A stretch of DNA of 64,000 bases, from contig CAMTDV010000027.1 in the NCBI GenBank assembly GCA_947069175.1, positions 38,453,369 to 38,517,368 on the forward strand, read 5' to 3'. Under the pieces are notes generated by a model. The model saw only the letters and a list, made by a program, of their open reading frames with translations. It did no database searches and was not told where the DNA came from. This DNA is from Scalesia atractyloides (lineage: Eukaryota; Streptophyta; Magnoliopsida; Asterales; Asteraceae). This document shows, one piece after another, positions 24,231 through 35,981 of this stretch (the stretch's first letter is position 1; each line of letters opens with the position of its first letter). Position numbers and translations under genes: made by a program.

Positions 24231-25335
24231 ATGCCGCCACGTGTACGAGGACAAAATGGAAGAGGAAAAGGTCCAATGAGGGGAGGACCGTCGGGACGCA
24301 TCCCTTCTCAACCTCACAACTCAGATGCTTACCAAGAATCAGGAGATTCATCTCCTTGGCAACCAGCGAGACGTTCTGTCTCTCATAGACACTCGCCCCC
24401 CACATTCCCAAAATTCTTACCACTCTCACCACTACTATCATTCACACCATTCTCACCATTCCCATTCTCATCACTCTTACCATGAAGAATTTAACCCTAA
24501 CCATTACTTTAACACGCCTCCAGCCGATCAAAATCAGTTGGATAAACCAAACCCTATGGACGAAGACTCCGACCCGGAGATGCCGCCGTCGGGATCGAAT
24601 GCGCATCCCATTGAAATTTCAAGCGATTCAAACTCTTATGTCGGATCACCCTACCAAGGTCCTAACGAGTGGGACCAACATTGGAACCAATTTACCTTCG
24701 CCCACACTCCTTCTCATCACTCTCAACCACCCCTAGTACAAGAAGATGTCCACATGGAACCGGTGGACCAACCTCAACCACCACCTGAACCACCAAGAAG
24801 GAAGCGTGGAGCACGTATGTCGGTACGTGCCGGACAAAGTTCGGGATCGCTACCACCTTTGCCCAACTCCTACCCCACAATTCAAGAGGACCCACAAATG
24901 GGTGGACCCTCTAACACCTCACCTGTGGTGGAGCCAACACCAACACCAACACCTACAGCTCAACCACCACCATCGGGTTATACTAACCCAATTCCCACAT
25001 ATCCAGACACGTCTGGATATGATCCTTTTAACCCATCTACATTAGTAGACTATCAAGCATGGTCGCAAGACCCATATATGCAAGCAGTTATGCATAATGC
25101 ACTTTACCCGTTTCCTTTCCGACCTACATATCCACCAACTGGATATCCAACTTATGGGTACCAGTATCCGGTTATGCCAAAACCACAACCACAACCTCCG
25201 TCAGCACTCGAGGCCATTAATGAGGCCTTAGAAAGAATGAAAGAAATGCAGCAGCAAGTGGAGAAAACGGAAAAGAAGACAAACAAATTCTTTAAGAAAC
25301 TCTCCAAGTTGGTCAAGGGAAAGAAGGACGAGTAA
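24231..25335 (+). CDS. extra ORF upstream of gag in the gypsy element (one frameshift)
   Basis: It starts MPPRVRGQNGRGKG at 24231 and shifts frame once near a C-run at about 24400. It then runs to a stop at 25335, giving about 365 residues. In order: a basic Gly/Arg-rich start, a His/Ser/Tyr-rich stretch (HSHHSHHSHSHHSYH), an acidic PIEISSDS segment, a long proline-rich middle, and a C-terminal charged helix with heptad spacing (ALEAINEALERMKEM...VEKTEKK) ending in a lysine-rich tail KGKKDE. It has no Gag, protease or RT motif. The minus copy retains the same ORF. A pyrimidine-rich tract and AACAG acceptor-like site end five bases before the ATG, so the mRNA may be spliced. Function unknown. 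RNA or membrane binding through the basic tail is only a guess. Confidence 0.75.
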
Positions 25336-25356
25336 AGTCTTTTATAATAATATGTA

Positions 25357-25431
25357 GTCCCTGCGAGGACATTATTATTTCTTTAGTCCCTGCATGGACA
25401 TTTTTATTTCCTTAAAAGTCCTTGCATGGAC
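25357..25431 (+). other. three tandem GTCC-N6-GGAC mini-hairpins
   Basis: Hairpins at 25357-25370, 25386-25399 and 25418-25431 lie in TAGTCCCTGCGAGGACATT-like units, starting 22 bp after the upstream ORF stop. Loops are CTGCGA, CTGCAT and TTGCAT. The minus copy has loops CTGTGA, CTGCGT and TTGCAT in the same order. Confidence 0.7.
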
Positions 25432-25494
25432 AGTTTATTTTATTTTCTAGTATTGTAATTTCTAATTTGGAATTTAATGAAGTACTTTTAGAAT

Positions 25495-25531
<37 letters not shown>
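25495..25531. repeat. (TA)n microsatellite in the gypsy leader
   Basis: TA array with one TG interruption, at the same relative position as 17322-17372 in the other copy. Confidence 0.95.
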
Positions 25532-25939
25532 GTATTCATCCTCCTAAAAGCGAGCGTCTCGATTTTACTCGAAATTTATGCTCTGCGATATAATTCCAAA
25601 AAGATATTAACGGTTTTGATTAGCCAAGTGGCACAGACCACACTTGGCCAAATTATAAATGATAGTTAAGTACGAAGGGGTCTTCTATCAGGATAGTTAA
25701 GGGAAGTTATCCTTCTATCCATAGGTGGTTGACTTAAAGTCAAACCTCCAAGTCGTTAAGGTCACTGCGACCGGGACTATTAATCAACCATTAAGGTACT
25801 CTTATGTTAACATTTAAAAATGTTCATACTCTTGGTAGTGTGACTTGAGGAATCACATAAGACTTCAAGGTAAGGGACTATGTCCTGATCTTATATAGCC
25901 CATGTGATCAAATTCGATCCCGGCTAATATCATCAGTGC

Positions 25940-26490
25940 AATGATAAACATCCATTAGTGTGTATGCCCTTGGGGCTATGATTAAAACATCCATTAATGA
26001 TGTATGCCTTTGGGGCTATGATTAAAACATCCATTATTGATGTATGCCCTTGGGGCTATGATTAAAACATCCATTAGTGATGTATGCCCTTGTGACTATG
26101 ATTAAACATCCATTAGCGATGTATTGCCCTTGGGGCTATGATTAAAACATCCATCAGCGATGTATGCCCTTGGGGCTATGATTAAACATCCATTTGCCCT
26201 TGGGGCTATGATTAAACATTCATTAGTGATGTATGCCCTTGGGCTATGATTAAACATCCATTAGTGATGTATTGCCCTTGGGGCTATGATTCAAACATCC
26301 AATAGCGATGTAGTGCCTATGTGCCATATTTTATGTCCATTAGTGACAGGCCTATGTGCCATATTTTATGTCCATTAGTGACAGGCCTATGTGCCATATT
26401 TTATGTCCATTGGTGACATGCCTATGTGCCATATCTTATGTCCATTAGTAACAGGCCTATGTGCCATAAAATTTTATGTCCTTCGTGACA
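25940..26490 (+). repeat. two tandem-repeat blocks between the upstream ORF and gag
   Basis: The first block (about 25940-26310) has about nine copies of a 40-bp unit, AACATCCATTAGTGATGTAT followed by GCCCTTGGGGCTATGATTAA. The second (about 26311-26490) has five copies of a 36-bp unit, GGCCTATGTGCCATATTTTA then TGTCCATTAGTGACA. The minus copy has only a few related units here, so the blocks expanded or contracted between copies. Confidence 0.9.
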
Positions 26491-26766
26491 AGCCTATGAG
26501 CTAACTAAAAATTGTCAATATGACAATGACAGTTGTGACAATGCGATCCACTGTCCAATAATATATGGACTATGTCCAAATTGTAATTTGCCTTTGATGG
26601 TCCTATTAAGACCTAGGCCAAATATAGTTATGATAAGCCTAAGAGTTGTGATGTTATTCACACTAGAATAAGCAATGGATTGTTATATCCAATGTTTTAA
26701 GCCCAATATGGTTGACATACCATGGCTAATTAAAGTTTTATTGGTGTATAGAACCAACGCTTAAGG

Positions 26767-29700
26767 ATGGCTAACTCAAATGAAGCACAAAGTAGCCACC
26801 GGAATGTATAATCTAACAAAGCTGAAAATAGAGATGTCGATAATGATAATTTTCAAGCTCGCATTAATGTGGCAGTTGAAAAGGCCATGGGAAAGGCCAT
26901 TGAAAGGCTTAGAGAGTCGAGTGCTACTCGCTCTAGACCCTTATCTATTCCACCATATTCAGCTCATAAGGAGAGCTCCGTTCACTCTTCAAATGCGAAG
27001 AGTCAACCAAAGAAAATAGATTTTGCTGAAAAGTCCCGTTCTGTTAAAGACGGACGTACCTATAAGTACTTTGTCTCCTGTAAGCCCCGAGACTTTAACG
27101 GGGAGAAAGGAGCTGTAGAAGCCCTAAAGTGGCTAGACGAGATGGAAACAATAGTATACATCAGCAACTGTGCTGATAAGGATGTGATTAAGTATGTATC
27201 ATAGTCCTTTAAGGGCGATGCCCTAATCTGGTGGAAGGCCATGATACAGTCTATAGGTAAAGTACACCTGTATAACTTGGGGTGGTCCAAGTTTGTGGAC
27301 CTTGTTAAGGAAACATACTGTCCACCCCATGAGGTGGAGAAATTAGAGACCGACTTCTTGTCTCTTTCCATGAAAAACCTAGATTGCCGGAAATATGTTT
27401 CCGATTTTAATTTCCTATCTAGGTTAGTTTTCTATTTGATTACCCCGGAGCCCAAACGCATTACGCGTTTTATTAATGGGTTAGCGCCCGAGACAAAGGT
27501 CATAGTAAACGCTACTCAGCCTACCACCTATAGGTCTACTGTAGACCTATCTCTTTCCCTCACCCTTGATTTGGGAAGACAAAAGTCAGTTAGGTCCGAA
27601 ACTAACGGGAAAAGGAAGAGGGAAGATGACAACTCCCATAGGTTTAATAAGAAGAATAAAGGGAGATTTGGGTTCAAAGGGAACCAAGGCAAAACAACTG
27701 TGATGCCAACATGCAAAACTTGCAATCACGGACATTGGGGACAGTGTAATTTTGGTTCACAGGCCAAACCCTGTGGCATCTGTAAGAGAAAGGGGCATAA
27801 GACCCTAGAATGCAAGGATCTTAAGGATGCTGTTTGCTACGTCTGCAATGAAAATAGGCATATTAAGACTAACTGCCCTAAGATCCTTAAGAATAATAAT
27901 GCAAAGCTTGGAGAGGCCAAGAAGGGGAATGCTCGTGCCTTTCAAATAACTGCAAGAGAGGCTGTTAATGACGACAATGTCATAACATGTACATTCCTCA
28001 TAAACATTATTTATGCTAGAGTTCTTTTTGATTCGGGTGCAGATAGATCTTTTGTTGACCATAAGTTTAGTAAGCTATTAAACCTGCCCATAAGAACTCT
28101 AGATAAAACCTATGAGATAGAACATGTTGATGAAACGATAGAATCCACATATTCCATTCTTGATGGATGCTCTATATCCATTAAGAATCATTCCATCCCT
28201 ATCTCTCTTCTGCCAATGAAATTGGCGGGGTTCGATGTTGTCTTAGGCATGGATTGGTTATCTCATAACCAAGCCCGCATTGCCTGCGATAAAAAGCTCA
28301 TCGAAATTAAGACCCTATCTAGTGAAATGATCACCATCCCTGGAGACTCACACTATGGATTGCCAGACAAGGTGTCGTTATTTAAGGCATCCAAGTGTTT
28401 GAGAAGAGGTTGTGTCATCTACATGGCGCAAGTCACCATAAATGAGCCTAAGCCAAACATGGAGGACCTACCAGTTATCTCGGAATATTCAGATGTCTTT
28501 CCAGAAGAATTACCAGGTCTACCTCTAGACAGCCAAGTGGAGTTTAGAATCGATATCTTGCCAGGATCAGCACCCGTAGCTAGAGCTCCATATAGGCTAG
28601 CACCAACGGAAATGAAGGAATTGAGGACACAGCTAGACGAACTCTTGGAGAAAGGCTTTATTTAGCCTAGTTCCTCACCTTGGGGAGCTCCTATCCTCTT
28701 TGTAAAGAAGAAAGACGGTTCGATGCAAATGTGCATCGATTACCGAGAGCTAAACAAGTTAACAATCAAGAATAGATATCCTTTGCCCAGGATCGACGAT
28801 TTATTCGACCAACTACAAGGGGCTAGTTACTTCTCCAAGATCGATTTGAGATCAGGATATCATCAGCTGAAGGTTAGGAGCGAGGATGTCCCCAAGACTG
28901 CCTTCAGGACCCGATACAGTCATTTTGAATTCTTAGTGATGCCTTTTGGACTCACAAATGCACCTGCAGCATTCATGGATCTCATGAATAGAGTCTGCAA
29001 GCCATATCTGGATAAGTTTGTCATTGTCTTCATAGACGACATACTTATTTATTCTCGTAATCAAGCTGATCACGAGAAACATCTTAGGTGCATCTTAGAA
29101 CTGCTAAGACAAGAGAAGCTCTATGCTAAATTCTCTAAGTGTGAGTTTTGGCTTAGAGAAGTCCAATTTCTTGGACATATGGTAAGTGAGCGTGGTATCC
29201 AAGTGGATCCCGCCAAAATTGAGGTCATAATGAATTGGGAAGTACCCAAGACCCCATTGGAGATTCGTAGTTTTCTAGGATTGGCCGGTTACTACATAAG
29301 GTTTATTGAGAACTTCTCGAGAATAGCCACTCCTTTAACTACCTTGACCCGTAAGAATGTTAAGTATAATTGAGGTCCAAAGCAACAAGAATCTTTTGAG
29401 GTTCTTAAACACAAGTTGAGCAGTGCTCCGGTGTTATCTCTACCTGAGGGTATTGAAGACTTTGTTGTTTACTGTGATGCATCGCACACTGTATGGGCTG
29501 TGTGCTAATGCAAAAAGGCAAAGTAATTGCCTATGCATCACGACAGTTAAAGGTGCACAAAAGGAATTACACCACCCATGATCTGGAATTGGGTGCCGTT
29601 GTATTTGCACTAAAACTGTGGAGACATTACTTGTATGGCACATAGTGTATTATATACACAGACCATAAAAGTCTCCAGCATCTATTCAATCAGAAGGAAT

Positions 29701-30676
29701 TGAACATGCGACAACACCAATGGAAGGAAACACTTAATGACTATGATTGCGAGATTCGCTACCATCCAGGCAAAGCAAAGGTAGTTGCTGATGCCTTAAG
29801 TCGCAAAGAACGAGTTCAACCTATAGGGATTAACGCTAAGAGCATTGAGCTCAGAAATAGCTTAAGTGAGAAACTACTAGATGCGCAGAAGCAAGCTCTA
29901 TTAAAGACTAATATCCCTAATGAGGGATTAGGTGGGACTGTTGACCAGTTAGCGCCTGGAAAGGATGGAATCCTTAGATTCAATGAAAGAATCTGGGTCC
30001 CAGCCTTTGGAGGACTTAGAGATCTAATCCTCCAAGAAGCGCATAACACAAGATACTCAGTTCACCCAGGAGGTGACAAGATGTATCAAGATCTGAAGAA
30101 GAATTATTGGTGGATGGGTTTGAAGAAATCCATAGCCACTTATGTAGCTAAATGTCTGACATGTTCACAAGTTAAGGCCGAACATCAAAAGCCGTCAGGA
30201 CTTCTACAGGAATTGGAAATTCCCACGTGGAAATGGGAAATGGTAACTATGGATTTGATTACCAAGTTACCTAAGACCAAAAGTGGGATTGACACTATTT
30301 GGGTTATTGTAGACAGACTGACTAAGTCAGCTCATTTCTTGCCAATCAAAGAGACGTACAATTCAGATAAATTGGCTAAGTTGTATGTAGACAAGATTGT
30401 GTCCCTACACGGTGTGCCGGTATCTATTGTATCTGACAGAGATACTAGATACACATCTCACTTTTGGAAAAGTTTCCAACAATCTTTAGGCACACGATTA
30501 AACTTTAGTACGGTTTACCATCCGTAGACTGATGGTCAAAGTGAGCGTACTATCCAGACACTGGAAGACATGCTTAGGGCATGTGTGATTGATTTAGGTG
30601 GAAGTTGGGATGACCACTTACCCCTAATAGAATTCTCCTACAATAACAGTTATCATACGAGTATCAAGGCTGCTCC
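26767..30676 (+). pseudogene. gag-pol of the plus gypsy copy, truncated and with stops
   Basis: ATG at 26767 (MANSNEAQSSHRN). Gag covers about 26767-27960, with knuckles CGICKRKGHKTLEC and CYVCNENRHIKTNC. Protease has LFDSGADRSF (about 28020). Reverse transcriptase is about 28500-29370 with FIDDILIYSR. RNase H is about 29440-29800 with YTDHKSLQHLF. Integrase runs from about 30000 with the HHCC-like segment and SDRDTRYTSHFW. In-frame stops occur at codon 15, 27202, 28663, 29371, 29644 and 30526, and a frameshift near 29490. Compared with the minus copy, CAG-to-TAG and TGG-to-TGA changes account for about half. Integrase stops at 30676, where sequence jumps into the middle of an LTR, so the chromodomain end and most of the 3' LTR are gone. 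Confidence 0.9.
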
Positions 30677-31318
30677 TTTGACTTTCGATTTCAGTTCTAG
30701 GGTCGGTTCGCAACCAAAAGTCGCGAAGTTTGACTTCTGCTTTGACTTTCGATTCTGACCCGATTTAAATTAGTTACCTACTGATCTAGAGTTGCATTAT
30801 GATCGTAATATAATGTAGCATAACACTATGAGGTTATATTACATGATCATAATCAGAATCCAAGTTTATGCGCAAGTTCCATAATTATGCCATCTTTGAC
30901 CAAAATGTCCTTTTTGCATAAAACAAGGTTTTAAATGGTAATGAACTTGAAAATGAGTTTTCTACTGATGTAATATTATAAGTAGGATTATTTGGGATGT
31001 TAAACTAAGTTTTACACTGAGTTTTCAAACAGGTCCTTAAACTATATCGATAAATGACGATTTTAGCCCTTACGGCTTATAAAATGGTTTTAATCAAATC
31101 TTTTCAAGGTTAATCATTTACCTACTGATATGTTATATTAAATAACATATTTTAAACAATTTAATCTGACCTTAACATCAGTTTTTATAAACATCGCTTA
31201 AAGACGTCATTTTACGACATAAGCGTCGTTTCGGCGCATAGTATGATTTTAAACCACATTAATTGACCAAGACTTGTTACCTACTGATTTTAAAACTTAT
31301 TTTAAACATATTTACACA
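30677..31318 (+). mobile_element. LTR fragment (plus), left arm of a palindrome
   Basis: It matches the middle of the family LTR (compare 62990-63600), joined directly to integrase at 30676. With the next feature it forms inverted arms of about 640 bp around 31320. Confidence 0.85.
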
Positions 31319-31329
31319 TGTTCCTACTG

Positions 31330-33009
31330 TAAGTATATTTAAAATAAGTTTTAAAATCAGTAGGTAACAGTCTTGATTAATTAATATTGTTTAAAACCAT
31401 ACTATGCGCCGAAACGGCGCTTATGTCATAAAATGACGTCTTTATGCGATGTTCACGAAAACTGATGTTAAGGTCATATTAAAAAGTTTTAAATACGTTA
31501 TTTAATATAACATATCAGTAGGTAAATGTTTTACCTTGAAAAGATTTGATTAAAACCATTTTATAAGCCATAAGGGCTAAAATCGTCATTTATCGACATA
31601 GTTTAAGGACCTGTTTTAAAAATCAGTTTATAACTTGGTTTAACCTCCCAAATATTCCTACTTATAATATTACATCGGTAGAAAACTCATTTTCAAGTTC
31701 ATTACCAATTAAAACCATGTTTTATGCAAAAAGGACATTTTGGTCAAAGATTGCATAATTATGGAACTTGCGCATAAACTTAGATTCTGTTATGATCATG
31801 TAATATAACCTCAGAGGGTTATGCTACATTATATTACGATCATAATGCAACTTTAGATCAGTAGGTAACTAATCTAAATCGGGTCAGGATCGAAAGTCAA
31901 AGCAGAAGTCAAACTTTGCGACTTTCGGTTGCAAACCAACCCTAGAACTAAAATTGACGAGCCGAACATGTTCCAATAATTATTACCAACTTGTTTAAGT
32001 GTCAAATCAGGTTTCATAACATATATAAGATCAATTTATGATTTTTCCGAAAAATGGGTTGTTTGACTTTTTAATAACTTAACTTTGACCAGTCAATTGG
32101 TCTTGCAAAACGTGATCTTCAGGGGGTGCCCTTTATAGGGATTAACACCTACCTTATTACGATCATTTAGCCATGTTCTATTCAAACAATGGCTAGACCA
32201 TAATGGTCTTAACCGAAAGTCAAAGCGTTTTCCGTAAAACGCTTGACTTTTGGCTATAAAAGCCTATAAACGAAAATGCAAGAGCAAGAAACATTTACAA
32301 GAGGTTCCTGGAATGCAAGAGAACTAAGTTGGATGCTCCTTTCAGCTAGGAACTCCTAGAGGAGGGAGAAGAGTGTATAAATGAGAAATGTGCAAGTTGG
32401 AATGGTGAACTTAAGCACCTATTTATAGTTAGAGAACTCAAAGAAGGTGATGTCAGGTATTTAGGGGTGTAAGAGGAAGCTTACAAGTGTCTCAAAACGT
32501 GGCATATCAGTTTGGGAAGCCATAATTTCGATTTAATGGTTTTTGGAGCTTTGTTTGGAGACAAGAAAAACTTTCTGCAACAGAGACCTTCTCGCGTCCC
32601 GCGAGAGACCCAGGCCAGGTCTCTTGCGGCCCGCGACCGCCCGTTGGCCAGTTTCAAAAATTGATACTTTAACCCCTTAACTTTATAAAGCTTCTAAAAC
32701 CCTTTTAAAACACTTTTTTGGCCCTTTTAGCCCTCCGTACTTGGCATACCCGGGATTATGCCCGGACATTGTCGAGCTCTCGGTTCGTTAAAAGGTCACT
32801 CAGAGGTATAAATTAACATGCTGACACTTTTAATCCCTCCATTATCCAACTTTCACTTATTTACAAAATTGAACCCTCTCGTCCAACAATTGGCACGTAT
32901 GAGAGTTAGGACTTCGCAAAGGATCACTCAGAGGCTGGGCATGTTGACATATCAGTCACTCAGAGGCCAAACTTTATGCACGTTGACATATTAGTCACTC
33001 AGGGGCTGT
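31330..33009 (-). mobile_element. LTR fragment (minus), right arm plus remaining LTR start
   Basis: It runs from mid-LTR back to the CAGTCACTCAGAGG repeats near the LTR start, and includes the TATA box at 32427-32420. It is cut at 33009 by a (TA)n-flanked element. By position and orientation it is best explained as the remnant 5' LTR of the minus copy whose 3' LTR is 8501-11932. Confidence 0.8.
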
Positions 33010-33018
33010 TATATATAT

Positions 33019-33805
33019 AAAAGGTAGGGTTCCAGAGTGAACGCTAGGTTGAGAGTGAACTATGTGAACTAATCTGAGCCATTAGATTATATCATCTAGA
33101 GATTTTTAAACAATGACAAGATTGTAATTATAGTGTTGTAACTTCCCTTTAAATTAATTGACAGAAGGGTATTTGCGTCTTTTGTAAATTGTATTTATTA
33201 AACAATATAATTAGAATTCCTAAAATCTTGCTAGTTTCCGTATATACAAGATACACAGTTGTTAGTGTATACACATGTGTACAGTCTCGATAGTATCAGT
33301 TTATACAAGATACACAGATGTTAGTTTATACACATGTATACAGTTTCGCTAACTATCAGTTTATACAAGATACACCGCTGTTAGTTTATACACATGTATA
33401 CAGTCTCGCTAACTATCAGTTTATACAAGATACAAAGTTGTTGGTTTATACAGATGTGTACAGACTTCTGATACATCTGTGTATTTTGTAGTCCACGACC
33501 TAGTTCCGTTAGGAGTTTCATATATGGTTTGAATCCGGAAGGGACAGCTGGTATCCAGTACCTAGTTCCGTTAGGAGTTTCATATACGTTATTAGCAACT
33601 GATTCTACACGAGTTTAAATAATGGAGAAGTAATTAAAAATGTGTGTGAGAGAGAGAGAATTAATAGATGAGAAAATTAAGGGATTTTATTTAAGAGAGA
33701 GAGAGAACTAATGTCAATCTTACCCTTTTAATCTAAAAAATAATCAATGCTCAAGATTAGCTCACTCATCTCATTTTCAAGAAGTTGTTCACAAATGATC
33801 CTAAT

Positions 33806-33806
<1 letters not shown>
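33019..33806. mobile_element. inverted-repeat element between TA arrays
   Basis: The left end reads GTAGGGTTCC...GTGAACGC...TTGAGAGTGA. The reverse complement of the right end reads ATTAGGATCATTTGTGAACA...TTGAAAATGAG, a degenerate match. TA arrays flank both sides (33010-33018 and 33807-33851). Inside is a 60-bp tandem repeat. No coding was seen. Confidence 0.5.
33241..33470. repeat. 60-bp tandem repeat, about four copies
   Basis: The unit TATACAAGATACACAG, TTAGTTTATACACATGTATA, CAGT starts at exactly 60-bp steps from 33242. It contains the palindromic TATACACATGTATA phrase. Confidence 0.9.
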
Positions 33807-33853
<47 letters not shown>

Positions 33854-34033
33854 GAGAACCGGAGAAGGATGATGCAACTGATATAGTCATCAAAAAACAA
33901 GTATATGATAAAGATACAAGCTCCAATGCACTTAATACAAATCAAACACTATAGCATTACCTGATGGGTTTAAAAATGCCAACATCAGAACCTTACAACC
34001 TTTGGAAATGAGGACAGAAACAAGACATACAAA

Positions 34034-35012
34034 CTACTCAAACTTCTTAATCAAAGACATGTCATTCAGCATTTTCTCAATAGCTTCATCATCATGTCCC
34101 CGTCCCCTTGACTGCATAAACATATTCAAACTTTCAATGATTCCATACTAACACATGGTTCCTCGATTTACAAATGTTTTTTCTAAGGTTTAAAGTACCT
34201 TGATAGACGGAACCATAGCAATGGCTTCCTCCACAGTTTCAGGGCATAGGTTTCCAAGAACACAAAGCTGCATGTCGCATATGCGGTTCCGAATATAATC
34301 AACGGAGATAAATCAGAAATCATTTGTATGAAAACAATACCTCGAGTTCTGCTAACTGGTAGCGACTCAGTAATCTAAAAACTAGTTAAGAAAAATCAAG
34401 AAAAGTGTAATTATAAAAAAAATATGTATATGATAGGCATAGAAAACGAATATGCATGTAATCAAGGATACTCTCGAACTTGTCTAACGGCATCTGGATT
34501 TTTGTAGCGACTGAAACGCTTCACATATTGCAGGGACTTCTCAAATACTCTGACCAAAAAGCGCGAAAAATTTAGGATTTTTAAAAAAATAAAGTAACCA
34601 ACAATATTATATCAGAAAGGTATCATTCGGGTCTTATCAGATACTTATAGTAATATATTCAATAAAACATTATACTCACTGAGAAACTTGATTCATCGGA
34701 TCTTCAGACATCTGCTGAAGCTGCTCATATTTGTGTTCAAGAATCAAGGAGACTTCACAATTCATTAAACATTTGGCCTTCAGAAACTCTGAAAACCATA
34801 TGCTGTTATCAGTAACAAGAAGCTGAAAAATAGAAAAGAAAAGTGTCTTGTGGGTCCCGCCAACCGCCCCACAACCAAACAGAAAAGACTAATCGAAATC
34901 CAAAGTCTATGATTACATTTATGCGATAAGATGTGCAGATAGAAACCAGAGAGAAAGTATTACCATCGCCTATCTTCAGCTCTGCAGCATTCTCTTCTTC
35001 TTCTCCAGACAT
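34034..35012 (-). CDS. RPB4: DNA-directed RNA polymerase II subunit RPB4
   Basis: It is the fourth subunit of nuclear RNA polymerase II. With RPB7 it forms the stalk that binds nascent RNA and helps initiation. Coding exons are 35012-34964, 34788-34680, 34549-34472, 34374-34341, 34267-34199 and 34111-34034, all with GT-AG borders and matching phases. They give 417 bp, that is 138 residues plus stop, the usual plant length. The start MSGEEEENAAELKIGD, the segment EFLKAKCLMNCEVSLILEHK, the helix VFEKSLQYVKRFSRYKNPDA and the end DEAIEKMLNDMSLIKKFE identify it. The acceptor GGTCAG lies one base before the ATG, so the first exon is non-coding. It is intact, with no stop or frameshift. Exon 5 is only 34 bp. 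Confidence 0.95.
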
Positions 35013-35095
35013 ACTGACCGATAACTTGAGCCTAAACATGCATCAAAGTAAACATAAATACAGAGTCAAAGTTTCTATACATAAACTATTATGAT

Positions 35096-35275
35096 AATAG
35101 ATAACTACAGGTCTTTCATGGCCGAACCAATTCCAAGTAGAGAACCATAGGACAAAAGGCAACCTGTGCTAGACAGGCGGTCTTCAAGGGGTTAAAGACA
35201 GAAACCAGAGAAAGCTGGATTCGAACCCAAGACCTTGTAAGGTACCACTACACCAATTCCTTGAAGGTTCCCCTG
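35096..35275 (-). mobile_element. SINE in RPB4 intron 1
   Basis: On the minus strand it begins GGGAACCTTCAAGGAATTGG, with an A box TTGGTGTAGTGG and a B box GGGTTCGAATCC, the internal pol III promoter of a tRNA-derived SINE. An exact 15-bp duplication, ATAAACTATTATGAT, flanks it at 35081-35095 and 35276-35290. The body is 180 bp. Confidence 0.85.
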
Positions 35276-35567
35276 ATAAACTATTATGATTAATCTATGC
35301 TCAATATTTGTTTAAGGCTTTATATTGGTTAGGTAACATGGTCGATCCTCGTATGAAAATTCAGTTTGTTGTTGTTATTGAAACACATGCCATAAAACAA
35401 AATGAACATATATAAAAATAATGTAACAGTTTGCTGCAACCAACCATTTCTATAACTACTTTAATCTGTAATCAAGGTATAACTTGAATAAAAACTTATA
35501 ATTATACAATAAATACTCAATTATAAACAGACAATTGAAGTGCCTGTGGAGGATCAATCTGATAATA

Positions 35568-35981
35568 TAGGGGTGTAAACAAGAAGAGCCTGAGCTAAAC
35601 TGGGCTAGAGCTTTGTTTCTAAAGTTTGAGCTCGGCTCGTGAGTAGTTTTTGAAGCTCGAGATCGACTCGTTTGTTACTTATTAATTAATTTATATTACT
35701 TATAATTCTTTTCATAAACTTTCTAATAAAATAAATTTATATAACATAATATATTTTATTTAGTTATTTTTATCATAATTTTATACAAAAAATTAGTTAT
35801 TATATATATATATATATATATATATATTTAATATATAAAATAAAATTATATTAATAATAGCCTCAAACTCGATAAGTGAGGCCCGAACAAGTTTACTTTT
35901 AGGCTCGCGGCTCGTTTAAGCTTGGCTCGTTTCGAGCTTTTCGGGAGCCAATCTCGAATAACTTGGCTCGTATAACCCCTA
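35568..35981. mobile_element. hAT-like MITE in RPB4 intron 1
   Basis: The ends are TAGGGGTGTAAAC and, reverse-complemented, TAGGGGTTATACGAG. Flanking 8-mers TGATAATA and CGATAATC agree at 6 of 8. The interior is rich in GGCTCG and GAGCT phrases around a TA tract (35803-35827). Confidence 0.6.

Noticed and set aside
25940..26490. CRISPR-like array
   Set aside because: Units are contiguous tandem repeats without unique spacers, in a plant retroelement leader.
35220..35275. tRNA gene in RPB4 intron
   Set aside because: Box A/B are those of a SINE with a 15-bp target duplication; no cloverleaf.
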